A stretch of DNA of 64,000 bases, from contig JAJUJX010000005.1 of NCBI GenBank assembly GCA_029265125.1, positions 124,001 through 188,000 of the forward strand. The letters run 5' to 3'. Both the position numbers and the translations under genes were made by a program. Of the stretch, positions 36,262-44,439 are shown piece after piece. Each line of letters starts with the position of its first letter. The stretch's first letter is position 1. The notes under the pieces were generated by a model. The model did no database searches and was not told where the DNA came from. It saw only the letters and a list, made by a program, of their open reading frames with translations. This stretch comes from Tolumonas sp008015085. Lineage in GTDB: Bacteria; Pseudomonadota; Gammaproteobacteria; Enterobacterales; Aeromonadaceae.

Positions 36262-36789
36262 ATGGAACTCGCGTTTTATGGATCGTCGGTAGTCGCCATT
36301 TTGGCTACCCTCGGGGTCATCACCGGAACGAATCCGATGCATGCCCTGCTGTATCTGATTGTGTCACTGATTGCCGTCGGCATGATTTTCTTCAGCCTTG
36401 GAGCTTCGTTTGTCGGCGCCATGCAGGTGATTGTGTATGCCGGTGCCATCATGGTGCTGTTCGTGTTCGTGGTCATGATGCTGAACTTAGGGACGGCTCA
36501 GGAGCAGGAGCGACAATGGCTCAAACCGACCACCTGGATTGGCCCAATCCTGCTCAGTGCTGGTCAGATGGCGGTCTTCTACACCGCCTTGCATGGTATT
36601 CCCGGTGTTATCACTGGCGAACCGATGACAGCGAAACAGGTCGGTATTGGTCTTTACGGCCCTTATGTACTGGCGGTTGAGCTGGCCTCACTGTTGCTGC
36701 TGGCCGGTCTGGTTGCGGCTTATCACCTCGGCCGGGAAACCCGTAAAGGTGACATTATCTCGACCCGCAATGAGGAGGATGATGCATGA
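36262..36789 (+). CDS. nuoJ: NADH-quinone oxidoreductase subunit J
   Basis: This 175-residue membrane subunit has five transmembrane helices, at about residues 5-22, 28-48, 54-75, 92-112 and 138-160. VIVYAGAIMVLFVFVVMML, near 57, contains the pi-bulge helix proposed to open and close the proton path. Its stop overlaps the nuoK start by ATGA. Length is near that of E. coli NuoJ (184). Confidence 0.95.
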   Translation: MELAFYGSSVVAILATLGVITGTNPMHALLYLIVSLIAVGMIFFSLGASFVGAMQVIVYAGAIMVLFVFVVMMLNLGTAQEQERQWLKPTTWIGPILLSAGQMAVFYTALHGIPGVITGEPMTAKQVGIGLYGPYVLAVELASLLLLAGLVAAYHLGRETRKGDIISTRNEEDDA

Positions 36790-37094
36790 ATGGCATTCCT
36801 TTTGAGCATGGCCTGATTGTCGCAGCTATCCTGTTCTCGCTCGGGTTATGCGGTCTGTTGCTGCGCCGTAATCTACTTTTCATTCTGATGAGTATCGAAG
36901 TACTGATGAACGCCTCTGCGGTTGCTTTTGTAGTCGCAGGCAGTCGCTATGGTCAGGTCGATGGACAGATCATGTATATCCTCGTGATCAGCCTTGCTGC
37001 CGCTGAAGCCAGTATCGGTCTGGCCTTGCTGATGCGGATGTATCGTCGTCACCACACACTGAATGTCGATTCGGTTAAGGAGATGCGCGGATGA
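36786..37094 (+). CDS. nuoK: NADH-quinone oxidoreductase subunit K
   Basis: This 102-residue MrpC-like membrane subunit has three transmembrane helices. The two membrane glutamates needed for proton pumping are in MSIEVLMNA near residue 36 and LAAAEASIGLAL near 73. It overlaps nuoJ upstream and nuoL downstream by ATGA junctions. Length is near that of E. coli NuoK (100). Confidence 0.96.
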   Translation: MNGIPFEHGLIVAAILFSLGLCGLLLRRNLLFILMSIEVLMNASAVAFVVAGSRYGQVDGQIMYILVISLAAAEASIGLALLMRMYRRHHTLNVDSVKEMRG

Positions 37095-38929
37095 GCCTGT
37101 TATTCTTAACTTGTCTGTTTCCGTTTATCGGATTCCTGCTCCTCGCCTTTTCTGCCGGGCGTTTCAGTGAAAACAAAGCAGCCTTAGTGGGTGTAGGCAG
37201 CATTGGTCTTTCTGCGCTGACTACCTTATTTGTTGGTATGCAGTTCCTGCAACAAGGCACTGCTACCGTGTTCAATCAGACACTCTGGCAGTGGATCAAC
37301 ACGGTAGATCTAAAAGTCGGTCTGGTGCTGCATCTGGATGGTTTATCACTCACGATGCTGGGCGTCGTCACAGGTGTTGGCTTCCTGATCCATCTTTTTG
37401 CTTCCTGGTATATGCGCGGTGAGGAAGGTTATTCCCGCTTCTTTGCTTATACCAATCTGTTCATTACCAGCATGCTGTTTCTGGTGCTGGCCGATAACCT
37501 GATGTTTGTTTATCTGGGCTGGGAAGGTGTCGGGCTGTGCAGCTACTTGTTGATCGGTTTCTACTACAAAGATCGCAACAACATTGCAGCCGCCATGAAA
37601 GCCTTTATCGTTACCCGTGTCGGTGACGTGTTTCTGGCCATCGGTCTGTTCGTGCTCTATCGCGAACTGGGAACGCTGAACATTGCGGACATTCTGACGC
37701 TGGCACCGCAAAAGCTTACTGCCGGTGATCCAACCATCGAGTTTGCAACCCTGATGCTGCTGGGTGGTGCTGTCGGCAAATCAGCCCAGTTACCATTACA
37801 AACCTGGCTGGCTGATGCGATGGCAGGCCCAACACCCGTGTCTGCCTTGATCCACGCGGCTACCATGGTAACTGCAGGTGTCTATCTGATCGCCCGTACC
37901 CATGGTCTGTTCCTGATGGCGCCGGATGTATTGCATCTGGTTGGTATCATCGGTGCCATTACGCTGCTGTTATCTGGTTTTGCTGCACTAGTTCAAACCG
38001 ATATCAAGCGTATTCTGGCTTATTCCACCATGAGTCAGATTGGCTATATGTTCCTGGCACTGGGTGTCGGAGCCTGGGGCGGTGCGGTATTCCATCTGAT
38101 GACGCACGCGTTCTTCAAAGCATTACTGTTCCTCTCTGCAGGGTCCGTCATTCTGGCCTGCCACCACGAACAAAACATCTTCAGGATGGGTGGTTTACGC
38201 CGTTCCATTCCGCTGGTTTATGCTGCGTTTCTGATTGGTGGTTCCGCGCTGGCTGCTCTGCCGTTTGTCACCGCTGGTTTCTTCAGTAAAGACGAGATCC
38301 TGTTTGCTGCCTATCAGGGTGGTTATTCCGGTTTACTGCTGTCCGGTTTAATCGGCGCATTCCTGACCTCGCTTTACACTTTCCGCCTGATTTTCATCGT
38401 GTTCCACGGTGAAAGTAAGCTGAATGTGCATCCTGGTCATGGTCTGAGCCATCATCTGCCACTGCTGGTGCTGATGCTGCTGTCAACCTTTGTCGGTGCG
38501 CTGATTACACCACCACTGGCCAGTGTATTCCCATCAGTCAATGAATCTCATGACGGTAAACTGATGATTGAGCTCTTATCAGCCACTATTGCCATATCCG
38601 GCATTGTTCTGGCGGCCTTCCTGTTCCTCGGTAAACGTCAGCTGATTACACAACTGGCCAGTTCGGCAGCCGGCCAGCCACTGTGCAAACTCTGGTTTAA
38701 TGCCTGGGGTTTTGACTGGCTCTATCAGCATGTGTTCGTTATGCCGTATCAGTTAATTGCACGGATACTGCAACGGGACCCGATGGACAGAATGATCACA
38801 CTGACCACCCTGCTGGTGGGTGCATTAAACCGCATCAGTGTGCAAATGGTTACGGGCAGCCTGCGCTGGTATGCCGCCAGCATGAGTCTGGGTGCGCTGG
38901 TTATATTGACTCTGTTGCTGATGTATTAG
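37091..38929 (+). CDS. nuoL: NADH-quinone oxidoreductase subunit L
   Basis: This 612-residue antiporter-like subunit has about 16 transmembrane helices and a long lateral helix near its carboxyl end that braces the proton pumps. WEGVGLCSYLLIGFYY near residue 143 holds the conserved membrane glutamate, and SAQLPLQTWLADAMAGPTPVSALIHAATMVTAG, near 231-263, contains the lysine and histidines of the half-channel. It pumps protons at the distal end of the membrane arm. Length matches E. coli NuoL (613). Confidence 0.96.
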   Translation: MSLLFLTCLFPFIGFLLLAFSAGRFSENKAALVGVGSIGLSALTTLFVGMQFLQQGTATVFNQTLWQWINTVDLKVGLVLHLDGLSLTMLGVVTGVGFLIHLFASWYMRGEEGYSRFFAYTNLFITSMLFLVLADNLMFVYLGWEGVGLCSYLLIGFYYKDRNNIAAAMKAFIVTRVGDVFLAIGLFVLYRELGTLNIADILTLAPQKLTAGDPTIEFATLMLLGGAVGKSAQLPLQTWLADAMAGPTPVSALIHAATMVTAGVYLIARTHGLFLMAPDVLHLVGIIGAITLLLSGFAALVQTDIKRILAYSTMSQIGYMFLALGVGAWGGAVFHLMTHAFFKALLFLSAGSVILACHHEQNIFRMGGLRRSIPLVYAAFLIGGSALAALPFVTAGFFSKDEILFAAYQGGYSGLLLSGLIGAFLTSLYTFRLIFIVFHGESKLNVHPGHGLSHHLPLLVLMLLSTFVGALITPPLASVFPSVNESHDGKLMIELLSATIAISGIVLAAFLFLGKRQLITQLASSAAGQPLCKLWFNAWGFDWLYQHVFVMPYQLIARILQRDPMDRMITLTTLLVGALNRISVQMVTGSLRWYAASMSLGALVILTLLLMY

Positions 38930-38938
38930 GAGGCCGTC

Positions 38939-40456
38939 GTGAGTTTACTTTGGTTAATATTATTACCATTTATCGGTGGCTTCTTGTGCTGGCTTGTCGA
39001 GTTCACCCATAAGGGAACCAACATCCCACGCTGGATCGCACTGGCCAGCATGTCATCACAACTGCTGCTGGCACTCAGCCTGTGGCAGGCATACGATTAT
39101 TCGCTGGTGTTACCCGGTCAGGGTAGCTGGACGCTGGATTATCAGCTTTCCTGGATCCCACGCTTTGGCATCTCGATCCACCTGGCTCTGGATGGTATCT
39201 CCCTGCTTATGGTCGCATTAACCGGCCTGTTGGGTATTCTGGCTATCCTCTGTTCCTGGAAGGAAATTCAGGACCGTGTCGGTTTCTTCCACCTAAACCT
39301 GTTGTGGATCTTAGGTGGTGTCATCGGTGTGTTCCTGTCATTAGATCTGTTCCTGTTCTTCTTCTTCTGGGAGATGATGCTGGTACCGATGTACTTCCTG
39401 ATCGCTCTTTGGGGGCACAGCGGCTCAGATGGTCGCACCCGTATCTACGCGGCGACCAAATTCTTCCTTTACACTCAGGCCAGTGGTCTGCTGATGCTGT
39501 TGTCGATTCTGGCACTGGTGTTCATTCACTATCAATCCAGTGGCACCATCACTTTCGACTATCCAGCACTGCTGAATACCAGCATGGCACCGGAAATCGA
39601 GTTCATGCTGATGCTGGGTTTCTTCGTCGCATTTGCGGTGAAAATGCCATTAGTACCGCTGCATGGCTGGTTGCCAGATGCTCACTCACAAGCACCGACC
39701 GCCGGTTCAGTCGATTTAGCTGGAATTCTGCTGAAAACCGCCGCCTATGGCCTGCTACGTTTTGGTATTCCGCTGTTCCCACACGCCTCCGCCGACTTTG
39801 CTCCGGTAGCCATGTGGCTAGGGATCATTGGGATCGTCTATGGCGCTATTCTGGCTTTCAGTCAGACGGATATTAAACGTCTTGTGGCCTATACCAGTAT
39901 ATCGCACATGGGCTTTGTCGTGATTGCACTGTATGCCGGCACGGCCACAGCTATTCAGGGGGCCATTGTGCAGATGGTGGCACACGGTCTCTCGGCTGCG
40001 GCACTGTTTATCATGTGCGGTCAGTTGTATGAGCGCCTGCACACCCGAGATTTACGCGAAATGGGTGGACTATGGCACCGTCTGCGTTACCTGCCGGGGA
40101 TCATGCTGTTTTTCTCCGCCGCGTCACTGGGTCTGCCGGGAACCGGAAATTTTGTCGGTGAATTTATGATCCTGATGGGTAGCTTCCCGCAGGTGCCAGT
40201 GATTGTTTGTATCGCAACAGTCGGTTTAGTACTGGCTTCGGTCTACTCACTGGTCATGTTGCAACGCGCCTGCTTCGGTGAAGGTAAAACATCCGTGCCA
40301 CTGAAAGGGCTCAGCCTTCGTGAGTTCGGATTGATGCTATTACTGATTGCTCTGCTGGTAGGGCTGGGGGTTTATCCTCAGCCAGTACTGGATCTCAGTG
40401 GTATGAGCGGCACATTGCTGCAGCCTGCCAGTACTTCAGTGATGATTGGTCAGTAA
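38939..40456 (+). CDS. nuoM: NADH-quinone oxidoreductase subunit M
   Basis: This 505-residue antiporter-like proton-pumping subunit starts at a GTG preceded by AGGAGG. About 14 hydrophobic helices are visible. FFFFWEMMLVPMYFLI near residue 141 carries the key glutamate, and AVKMPLVPLHGWLPDAHSQAPTAGSVDLAG near 235-265 carries the conserved lysine and histidine. Length matches E. coli NuoM (509). It lies 9 bases after nuoL. Confidence 0.96.
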   Translation: MSLLWLILLPFIGGFLCWLVEFTHKGTNIPRWIALASMSSQLLLALSLWQAYDYSLVLPGQGSWTLDYQLSWIPRFGISIHLALDGISLLMVALTGLLGILAILCSWKEIQDRVGFFHLNLLWILGGVIGVFLSLDLFLFFFFWEMMLVPMYFLIALWGHSGSDGRTRIYAATKFFLYTQASGLLMLLSILALVFIHYQSSGTITFDYPALLNTSMAPEIEFMLMLGFFVAFAVKMPLVPLHGWLPDAHSQAPTAGSVDLAGILLKTAAYGLLRFGIPLFPHASADFAPVAMWLGIIGIVYGAILAFSQTDIKRLVAYTSISHMGFVVIALYAGTATAIQGAIVQMVAHGLSAAALFIMCGQLYERLHTRDLREMGGLWHRLRYLPGIMLFFSAASLGLPGTGNFVGEFMILMGSFPQVPVIVCIATVGLVLASVYSLVMLQRACFGEGKTSVPLKGLSLREFGLMLLLIALLVGLGVYPQPVLDLSGMSGTLLQPASTSVMIGQ

Positions 40457-40465
40457 GGAGGATCT

Positions 40466-41935
40466 ATGTCGTTTAACTCAGAACTGTTTATTGCTGAGCT
40501 GCCTTTGTTGCTGACTGCTCTCACTGCGATTGCCGTTATGCTGTCGATTGCCTGGCAGCGCAATCACAAGCAGGTTTTTATCATAACCGCGATCGGGCTG
40601 AACGCAGCATTGTTCAGTTTATTACTGACCAACAGCGCATCTGTACTGCCTGTTACGCAGTTATTAGTGGTCGATAGTTACGCCTCTTTTTATACTGCGT
40701 TGATCCTGATCGGTACACTGGCGACGGTGACCCTGGCTCGTGCCTGGCTGAAGAAATTTCCGGATAACCGGGAAGAGTTCTACTTACTGCTGACGTTAGC
40801 CTCCACCGGCGCTATCGTCATGGCGCAGGCTCACCATCTGGCTTCAGTCTTTATCGGCGTAGAGCTGATGTCACTGCCACTGTTCGGGCTGGTCGGTTAT
40901 GCCTTTAAGCAACGTCGTTCTCTCGAAGCTGCAGTGAAATACATGGTGCTGTCAGCCAGTGCAACCGCCTTTCTGTTATTCGGCATTGCGCTGATTTACG
41001 CTCAGGTCGGTAGTCTGGATATCGCCACTATTGGTACTCAGTTATCCAGCCTTCCTCAGGTCGAAAGTGCCCATCTGACCTTATTGATCATCGGTCTGGG
41101 CATGATGGTGATTGGCTTTGGCTTTAAGCTGTCACTGGTGCCTTTCCATCTCTGGACACCTGATGTCTATCAGGGCGCACCAGCGCCAGTCACCACCTAT
41201 TTGGCGACTGTCAGTAAAGTTGCCGTGTTTGCGGTGTTACTGCGTTTGTTTTACACCATTCCGGCAACCGACTCCTTCTTCTACAAACTGCTGGGAGGAG
41301 TAGCATTTATCTCGATTATCACCGGTAACCTGCTGGCATTATTACAAGGCAATCTGAAACGTCTGCTGGGCTTCTCCTCCACGGCGCATTTCGGTTATCT
41401 TCTGGTCGCATTGATCGCCTGCCGACTGGGAACGTTGTCTCTGGAAGCGGTCGCACTCTATCTGGTGATGTATCTGCTGACTTCCATCGGCAGTTTTGGT
41501 GTCGTCAGTCTGATGTCGAGCCCCTATCAGGAGCGGGATGCGGATGAACTACCGGCATATCGTGGTCTATTCTGGCGCCGTCCAATACTAACTTCTGCCA
41601 TGACCGTTATGTTTCTGTCTCTGGCAGGTATCCCGATGACATTAGGCTTTATCGGCAAATTTTACATTCTGGCGGTCGGTATTAAATTCCACTTCTGGTG
41701 GCTGACCGGTGCGGTCGTTTTCGGCAGTGCCGTTGGGCTTTACTACTACCTGCGTGTGATCAGTATTCTCTACCTGCGCACACCAGGCATGCCTTCGCGT
41801 GATGCCACTAATGACTGGGCACTGACCGCTGGCGGTTTAATGGTGTTGCTGTCAGCCGTACTGGTTGTCTTGCTAGGTATCTACCCTCAGCCCCTCATCG
41901 ATTTGCTGCCTTTAGCTCAACTGGTCGCACATTAA
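40466..41935 (+). CDS. nuoN: NADH-quinone oxidoreductase subunit N
   Basis: This 489-residue antiporter-like proton-pumping subunit is the last gene of the operon. It has about 14 transmembrane helices. ASVFIGVELMSLPLFGLVGY, near residue 128, holds the conserved glutamate, and KLSLVPFHLWTPDVYQGAPAPVTTYLATVSKVAV near 217-250 is the pump core with its lysines. Length is close to E. coli NuoN (485). AAGGAGG precedes the start by 5 bases, and a strong terminator follows. Confidence 0.96.
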   Translation: MSFNSELFIAELPLLLTALTAIAVMLSIAWQRNHKQVFIITAIGLNAALFSLLLTNSASVLPVTQLLVVDSYASFYTALILIGTLATVTLARAWLKKFPDNREEFYLLLTLASTGAIVMAQAHHLASVFIGVELMSLPLFGLVGYAFKQRRSLEAAVKYMVLSASATAFLLFGIALIYAQVGSLDIATIGTQLSSLPQVESAHLTLLIIGLGMMVIGFGFKLSLVPFHLWTPDVYQGAPAPVTTYLATVSKVAVFAVLLRLFYTIPATDSFFYKLLGGVAFISIITGNLLALLQGNLKRLLGFSSTAHFGYLLVALIACRLGTLSLEAVALYLVMYLLTSIGSFGVVSLMSSPYQERDADELPAYRGLFWRRPILTSAMTVMFLSLAGIPMTLGFIGKFYILAVGIKFHFWWLTGAVVFGSAVGLYYYLRVISILYLRTPGMPSRDATNDWALTAGGLMVLLSAVLVVLLGIYPQPLIDLLPLAQLVAH

Positions 41936-41943
41936 TCTGCTCT

Positions 41944-41977
41944 CTGGCACATTTCCTGTGAAGTGTGCCAGTTTTTT
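41944..41977 (+). terminator. Terminator of the nuo operon
   Basis: CTGGCACA pairs with TGTGCCAG, extended inward by three more pairs, and is followed by a run of six T; it lies 8 bases after nuoN. Confidence 0.9.
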
Positions 41978-42006
41978 ATACATCCCTCCTGCCTGATTCA
42001 TCTTAT

Positions 42007-42027
42007 ATTGGTATTATTGTTACCGAT
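42007..42027. promoter_or_regulatory. Likely operator of the GntR regulator
   Basis: ATTGGTA and TACCGAT form an inverted repeat separated by 7 bases, 58 bases ahead of the gntR-type gene. The same half-site, ATTGGTA, recurs several times in the promoter of the divergently oriented alpha-glucoside operon (47.5-47.7 kb), which suggests that one regulator reads both. Confidence 0.6.
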
Positions 42028-42084
42028 TACATGAAACCACTATAACAACAACCAGAAATATGCTGTTTCATACAAGGGATCACT

Positions 42085-42819
42085 GTGCTGTATAAAAATA
42101 TCGCTAAAAAACTACGGTTCCGCATCAATTCTGACGAATTCAATGTCGGAGATGTATTGCCCACAGAGCGTCAACTGATGGAAGAATATCAGGCTAGCCG
42201 GGTTTCCATCCGTAAAGCCATTGATGAACTGGTAGAACTGGATCTGATTGAGAAAAAGCAAGGTAGCGGAACCTACATCAAGCAAAAAGAGATCGTGCAT
42301 ATGATGCAGCCCTTGCGCAGTGGTGTCGAAAGCTCGCAGGAGATCGGTCAGAGCATTACCAGTGAAGTAATTGAATTTTCTATCATCTATCCGGATACCG
42401 AAATTGCTCAACGTTTAAAAATCAGCACCACAGAACGGGTTTACCGCACCAAACGTGTCCGCAAGATCAACGACCGCCCGCAGATCATTGAAGAAAGCTT
42501 TATGCCAGTGGCACTCTTCCCTGAGTTGACTATCCGGGTGCTTGAGCACTCAAAATTCAACTACATTGAAGAAAAACTGGGCATGCAGATTGAAGGTAGC
42601 TATCAGGAGTTTTCTCCGATATTGCCAGATAAAGAAGAAGAGCTGTTACTCAACATCCAGAACAGAGAACCGATGCTGCAAATCACATCCCTCTCCAATT
42701 TTAAAGATGGCACGATCTTCGACTACAGCATCATGAAATTTAAAGCCAATGAGTATTTACACGCGATGTATGTCAACCGCAATACACAAGGCCCTCTGCT
42801 GTCAGAAAAGAAAGTCTAA
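42085..42819 (+). CDS. GntR-family (HutC/UTRA) transcriptional regulator
   Basis: This 244-residue regulator has a winged helix-turn-helix at about residues 1-68 (LPTERQLMEEYQASRVSIRKAIDEL, then the wing KKQGSGTYI) and a UTRA effector domain at about 85-230. UTRA regulators usually sense a phosphorylated sugar. The neighbouring genes (6-phospho-alpha-glucosidase and PTS permease) suggest an intermediate of that pathway. It is transcribed with the alcohol dehydrogenase gene (13 bases apart). A matching inverted repeat precedes it, so autoregulation is likely. No closer subgroup can be named from sequence alone. Confidence 0.88.
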   Translation: MLYKNIAKKLRFRINSDEFNVGDVLPTERQLMEEYQASRVSIRKAIDELVELDLIEKKQGSGTYIKQKEIVHMMQPLRSGVESSQEIGQSITSEVIEFSIIYPDTEIAQRLKISTTERVYRTKRVRKINDRPQIIEESFMPVALFPELTIRVLEHSKFNYIEEKLGMQIEGSYQEFSPILPDKEEELLLNIQNREPMLQITSLSNFKDGTIFDYSIMKFKANEYLHAMYVNRNTQGPLLSEKKV

Positions 42820-42832
42820 GGAAACAGACAAT

Positions 42833-43990
42833 ATGAATAACTTCACGTTTCGTAACCCCACCCGTATCCATTTCGGTAAAGGACAAATAGCCAGAATCAG
42901 AGAAGAAATTCCTGCTGATGCCCGCGTACTCATCACCTACGGTGGTGGCAGTATCAAAAAAAATGGTGTTTTAGATCAGGTTCATGCAGCCTTAGAAAAC
43001 ATTACTTTTTTTGAATTTGGCGGCATTGAACCCAACCCGCACTTTGAAACACTGATGAAAGCGGTTGAACTGGTCAAACAAGAAAAGATCTCTTATCTGC
43101 TGGCTGTCGGTGGTGGCTCCGTCGTGGATGGTACCAAGTTTATCGCTGGAGCTGCTTTTTATGACGATGATCCGGTAGAAATGCTCTACACCCGCGCAAC
43201 GAAAGTGACCAAAGCACTACCGATTGGCTGTGTACTGACCCTGCCAGCAACCGGTTCTGAAATGAATGGTAATGCCGTCATTACCCGCTGGGAAACCAAA
43301 GATAAAATGGGCATGTTTTCAGAACTGATGCGGCCAACCTTCTCCATTCTTGACCCGGAAACCACCTATACTCTCCCCGTCCGCCAGACCGGTAACGGTG
43401 TAGTCGATGCCATTGTGCATATCGTCGAGCAGTACATGACCTATCCGGTCAATGCCAAGGTGCAGGACTACTATGCCGAAAGCCTGCTGAAAGTGCTGAT
43501 GGAAGAAGGCCCGAAAGCACTGAAAGACCCGACGAACTATGATGTCAGGGCGAATATCATGTGGGCTGCAACGCAAGCACTGAATGGCACGCTCAGTCTG
43601 GGCGTCCCCGGCGACTGGTCGATTCATGCCATTGGCCACCAGATCACCGCCCTTTATGGCCTGGATCACGCGCAAACGCTGGCTATCGTCTTACCAGCAG
43701 TCTGGTCTTACAAAAAAGCGCAGAAAAAAGAAAAACTGCTGCAATATGCTCATCATGTGCTCGGATTAACAGAGCAAGATGACAACATGTGCGCCACCAA
43801 AGCGATTGAGAAAACCCGGGAATTTTTTGAGCAGATGGGTGTTGCAACCCGCTTATCAGCCTACGGACTAGGGGAAGAAAGCATCCCCGCGATTGTCGAA
43901 AAACTCAGACAGCATGGCCGGCTGAAATTAGGGGAACATGGCGATATCACGCCGGATGATGTCGCTGAACTACTGAAACTGGCTCTATAG
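42833..43990 (+). CDS. Iron-type alcohol/aldehyde dehydrogenase, YqhD-like
   Basis: This 385-residue enzyme of the group III metal-dependent alcohol dehydrogenases resembles YqhD, an NADPH-dependent reductase of aldehydes. The NADP loop YGGGSIKKNGVLDQV is near residue 38 with Gly and Ser where YqhD has them. GGGSVVDGTKF is near 93, the metal ligands are in VDAIVHIVEQY near 194 (Asp and His), and the remaining histidines are in SIHAIGHQITALYGLDHAQ near 265-281. I use ATG 42833, with AAGGAAA upstream, instead of the longer in-frame start that would overlap the regulator. It follows the GntR gene in one transcription unit. Its link to alpha-glucoside use is unclear. Confidence 0.88.
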   Translation: MNNFTFRNPTRIHFGKGQIARIREEIPADARVLITYGGGSIKKNGVLDQVHAALENITFFEFGGIEPNPHFETLMKAVELVKQEKISYLLAVGGGSVVDGTKFIAGAAFYDDDPVEMLYTRATKVTKALPIGCVLTLPATGSEMNGNAVITRWETKDKMGMFSELMRPTFSILDPETTYTLPVRQTGNGVVDAIVHIVEQYMTYPVNAKVQDYYAESLLKVLMEEGPKALKDPTNYDVRANIMWAATQALNGTLSLGVPGDWSIHAIGHQITALYGLDHAQTLAIVLPAVWSYKKAQKKEKLLQYAHHVLGLTEQDDNMCATKAIEKTREFFEQMGVATRLSAYGLGEESIPAIVEKLRQHGRLKLGEHGDITPDDVAELLKLAL

Positions 43991-44006
43991 CTAAACAAAT
44001 GACGCT

Positions 44007-44040
44007 AAGGTTGCAGGGTTCACACTCGGCAACCTTTTTT
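44007..44040 (+). terminator. Terminator after the alcohol dehydrogenase gene
   Basis: AAGGTTGC (44007-44014) pairs with GCAACCTT (44029-44036), followed by a run of T. It separates the two convergent transcription units of the alpha-glucoside module. Confidence 0.85.
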
Positions 44041-44043
44041 GTT

Positions 44044-44322
44044 TTACTCGTTTCTTTTCCCGTCCCGATAACAGATCTTCATCGCCAAAATGACACTCGC
44101 CAACGCCAGAGTGATACCATTTGCAGCAATGATTGCCATCTGACTGTTGATAATTCCATAAATCAGCCACAGCAATACACCTGAAGTAAACGCAACATAC
44201 ATCAGCAGCGAGATCCCCGAAACATCCCGTGTTCGTAAAATTTTTACCACCTGAGGAATAAATGAACCTGTAGTCAGAAAACCAGCCACTATCCCAACTA
44301 ATTCTGTCAGCGACAATTCCAT
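44044..44322 (-). CDS. SemiSWEET-type sugar transporter (PQ-loop/MtN3)
   Basis: This 92-residue polytopic protein has a single three-helix bundle (about residues 6-25, 40-58 and 64-83). The PQ motif in TTGSFIPQVVKILRT, near residue 20, identifies it as SemiSWEET, a homodimeric sugar uniporter. I start it at ATG 44322 with AGGAG upstream; the longer frame to 44397 adds 25 residues without membrane character and crosses a hairpin. It lies behind aglB on the same strand but past a candidate terminator, so it may be expressed by read-through. An inferred role is export or equilibration of the free hexose released by the glucosidase. Confidence 0.88.
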   Translation of the reverse strand: MELSLTELVGIVAGFLTTGSFIPQVVKILRTRDVSGISLLMYVAFTSGVLLWLIYGIINSQMAIIAANGITLALASVILAMKICYRDGKRNE

Positions 44323-44344
44323 TTGTTTCTCTCCTGCAAAATAT

Positions 44345-44370
44345 AAAAAATGCCACCTACCGGCGGCATT
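44345..44370 (-). terminator. Candidate intrinsic terminator or attenuator between aglB and the SemiSWEET gene
   Basis: On the minus strand AATGCCGCC pairs with GGTGGCATT (one G-U pair) around a 4-base loop and is followed by TTTTTT. On the plus strand the same position is an A-C mismatch, so the hairpin is better folded in the direction of the operon. It ends 22 bases ahead of the SemiSWEET start. Confidence 0.65.
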
Positions 44371-44439
44371 ACATAACCCCAAGAACAACGCCCTCAATTC
44401 GGTAAGATAGGGCCGTCTGATAGACAGCCCCAGCTCCTA

